Shown one piece after another: positions 62,701-64,000 of a DNA stretch of 64,000 bases; position 1 is the stretch's first letter, and every line of letters begins with the position of its first letter. The translations under genes and the position numbers were made by a program. Origin of the DNA: Formicarius rufipectus (taxonomy: Eukaryota > Chordata > Aves > Passeriformes > Formicariidae); assembly GCA_013399695.1 (NCBI GenBank), contig VXAU01002436.1, positions 895,964 through 959,963 on the forward strand, in the 5' to 3' direction. A model generated the notes under the pieces. The model ran no database searches and was not told the DNA's origin. It saw only the letters and a program-made list of their open reading frames with translations.

Positions 62701-63107
62701 GCGGGCGGGAGGGATGCACAGCATCCCCCCTCCCCCCGGCTGTGNAGATGGGGGTCCACTGGCTGTGCCCAGCCCACGGGTGCAAATTCGAGTGCTGGGT
62801 TGGCAATGAAGGGGTGAGCGTGTGTGACCCCCAAACCCTGTCAGCCCCCCAAAACGGAGGAGATACATTGGGGGTGGGCTCCCACCTTTCCCGAGAGCCT
62901 CCCCCTCCATCCCAGATTCATATCCCCCCCATCTCTGTCCTACCTGCATCCCGGGAGGGGGGACAATGCCCGGAGTGGGGCTGGGGGGGCTGTGAGTTCC
63001 GCAGGGTTCCCCCGCCTCCTGCCCGCTCCCGTGGGGATGGGGAGGGGGGAGCGGCCACAGGGAATTTCGTGTTCGTCCGGGTGGCCAAGAGAGGAAAAGA
63101 AATGGGA

Positions 63108-63215
63108 AATAAAAAAAGAGATAAAACACCCAAAAAAAAACCCCTGCCCAAACAAAACAAAACCAACAAAACCAAACAACAAAACAAAACAAAACAAATT
63201 TTTAAAAAATGGGAA
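63108..63215 (+). repeat. A-rich AAAAC-type simple repeat
   Basis: CAAAA/AAAAC units with interruptions are followed by TTTTTAAAAAATGGG. It is a low-complexity tract just before the CpG island at the window edge. Confidence 0.75.
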
Positions 63216-63279
63216 AATGAAGGGAAAAAGACAGAGGGAATAAAGGGAAAATAAAGAAAAATTAAGGAAAAAGCACAAT

Positions 63280-64000
63280 TGGCGAGCCGGAGGAGCAGAG
63301 CGAGCAGTGCAGGGCGGGCGGGGGTGCCCCCTCCCCGGTGGGGGGCGGCCCGGGGGCGGGCGGCACCGTGGGAACCTGCCGGGAGCCCGGGGCACCGGGA
63401 CCGGGATGGGCAGAGGCTGCTCCTGGGACAACCCGCCTCGAGAGTATTTTAAATAAAACCCAGTGTTTTCGGAGAAAGCGGCGTTTGCGGCAAAGCTTTG
63501 CGGGGAAAACATGGGAGCGGCCGCCAAGCCCCCACATTCCATGGGGTACTCGCAGTCCCCCCATTGCGGTGTCTCCGTCCCTTCCCCAGATGCGGGGTGG
63601 GGGGGTCCCTTTTGGAGGAAATAATAGGGAGTAAAGAAAGGGGCTGGGATTTCATGCGGAAAACGTTGGGAGAATGGTGCTGCGCGCCCGGGAGGGAACA
63701 ATCTCCATCATCATCATAGTCGGAAAAATGTGTATATTAGACTGGGGGGGCTTTTTGGTTTTTTGGAGAGGGTTTTTTTGCTGTTTTGCAGCAGCGATGC
63801 CCCAGCCTGGAGCTGCTGCTACAAGATGGCTCCCGGTCGGGGGAAGGGGAGGAGGAGGAAGGGCTGGAGCTGCAGGGAGGGGGATCCGTCCCCCCGCCCC
63901 GCCCGAGCTTGGGTTTTTTATTTTTTATTAGCATTTCCCTGATTTATTACATGCCAACCCCCCGGCCCGGGGACAGCGGCGGGGAGGTCCGGGCGTGAAG
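63280..64000 (+). promoter_or_regulatory. CpG island at window edge, probable TNRC18 promoter region
   Basis: Dense CpG DNA begins with GGCGAGCCGGAGG and GGGCGGGCGGCACCG. It contains GAGCGGCCGCCAAG, a YY1-type AAGATGGC (63,823-63,830) in a GCTACAAGATGGCTCCCGG context, and CCCCCGCCCCGCCCG. In amniotes the gene after FBXL18 in the same orientation is TNRC18, so this island is probably its 5' end. No TNRC18 coding sequence is recognisable; the assignment rests on gene order. Confidence 0.5.

Noticed and set aside
62940..63701. 253-aa minus-strand frame with an F/L-rich segment resembling membrane helices
   Set aside because: The hydrophobic part is the translation of the inverted AAAAC simple repeat, flanked by CpG-island proline frames.
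63280..64000. TNRC18 coding exon
   Set aside because: No match to the TNRC18 N-terminus that I know is visible in any frame; only a promoter-type island can be supported.

Overview
The window is nuclear DNA from a bird. The evidence is an intact cytoplasmic beta-actin gene whose first intron and 3' UTR closely match the chicken gene as I remember it, many CR1 LINE 3' ends (the dominant avian retrotransposon), and the vertebrate gene order ACTB - FBXL18. The high GC content and small introns suit a microchromosome. I cannot name the species; promoter differences suggest it is not chicken.

Layout. 1-2112: ACTB upstream DNA, with an old MIR-type SINE near the left end and an AT-rich, possibly conserved block at about 1075-1280, running into a CpG island. 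2113-7105: ACTB on the plus strand, with CCAAT and TATA boxes, a non-coding exon 1, a 1.5-kb intron 1 with a CArG box, five coding exons (375 aa, no lesion), and a long 3' UTR with the RNA-localisation zipcode and a poly(A) signal. 7106-12480: spacer with three CR1 pieces. 12484-30960: FBXL18 on the plus strand, with a TATA-less ETS/YY1 CpG promoter and five coding exons (711 aa). Its fourth intron is 11.8 kb and holds a CR1 copy and a striking imperfect inverted repeat near 20.3-20.6 kb. 30961-64000: about 33 kb with no protein-coding gene that I can support. It alternates G+C-rich, quickly changing sequence and CR1 debris with AT-rich, low-repeat blocks full of homeobox, POU, FOX, SOX and TCF-like motifs. 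It also has an orphan CpG island at about 52.55-53.15 kb and a CpG island at the right edge (about 63.3-64.0 kb). In amniotes the next gene is TNRC18 in the same orientation, so the edge island is probably its 5' end, but no TNRC18 coding sequence is visible.

The two genes are not a functional unit. ACTB supplies cytoskeletal actin and FBXL18 is an SCF ubiquitin-ligase receptor; both have housekeeping CpG promoters. The spacer after FBXL18 is best read as a candidate regulatory region for a developmental or chromatin gene, probably TNRC18. No CRISPR, operon, phage or bacterial-type system is present. The most unusual items are the hairpin in FBXL18 intron 4, the orphan CpG island, and the ambiguous base sitting where the proximal CArG box of ACTB should be.
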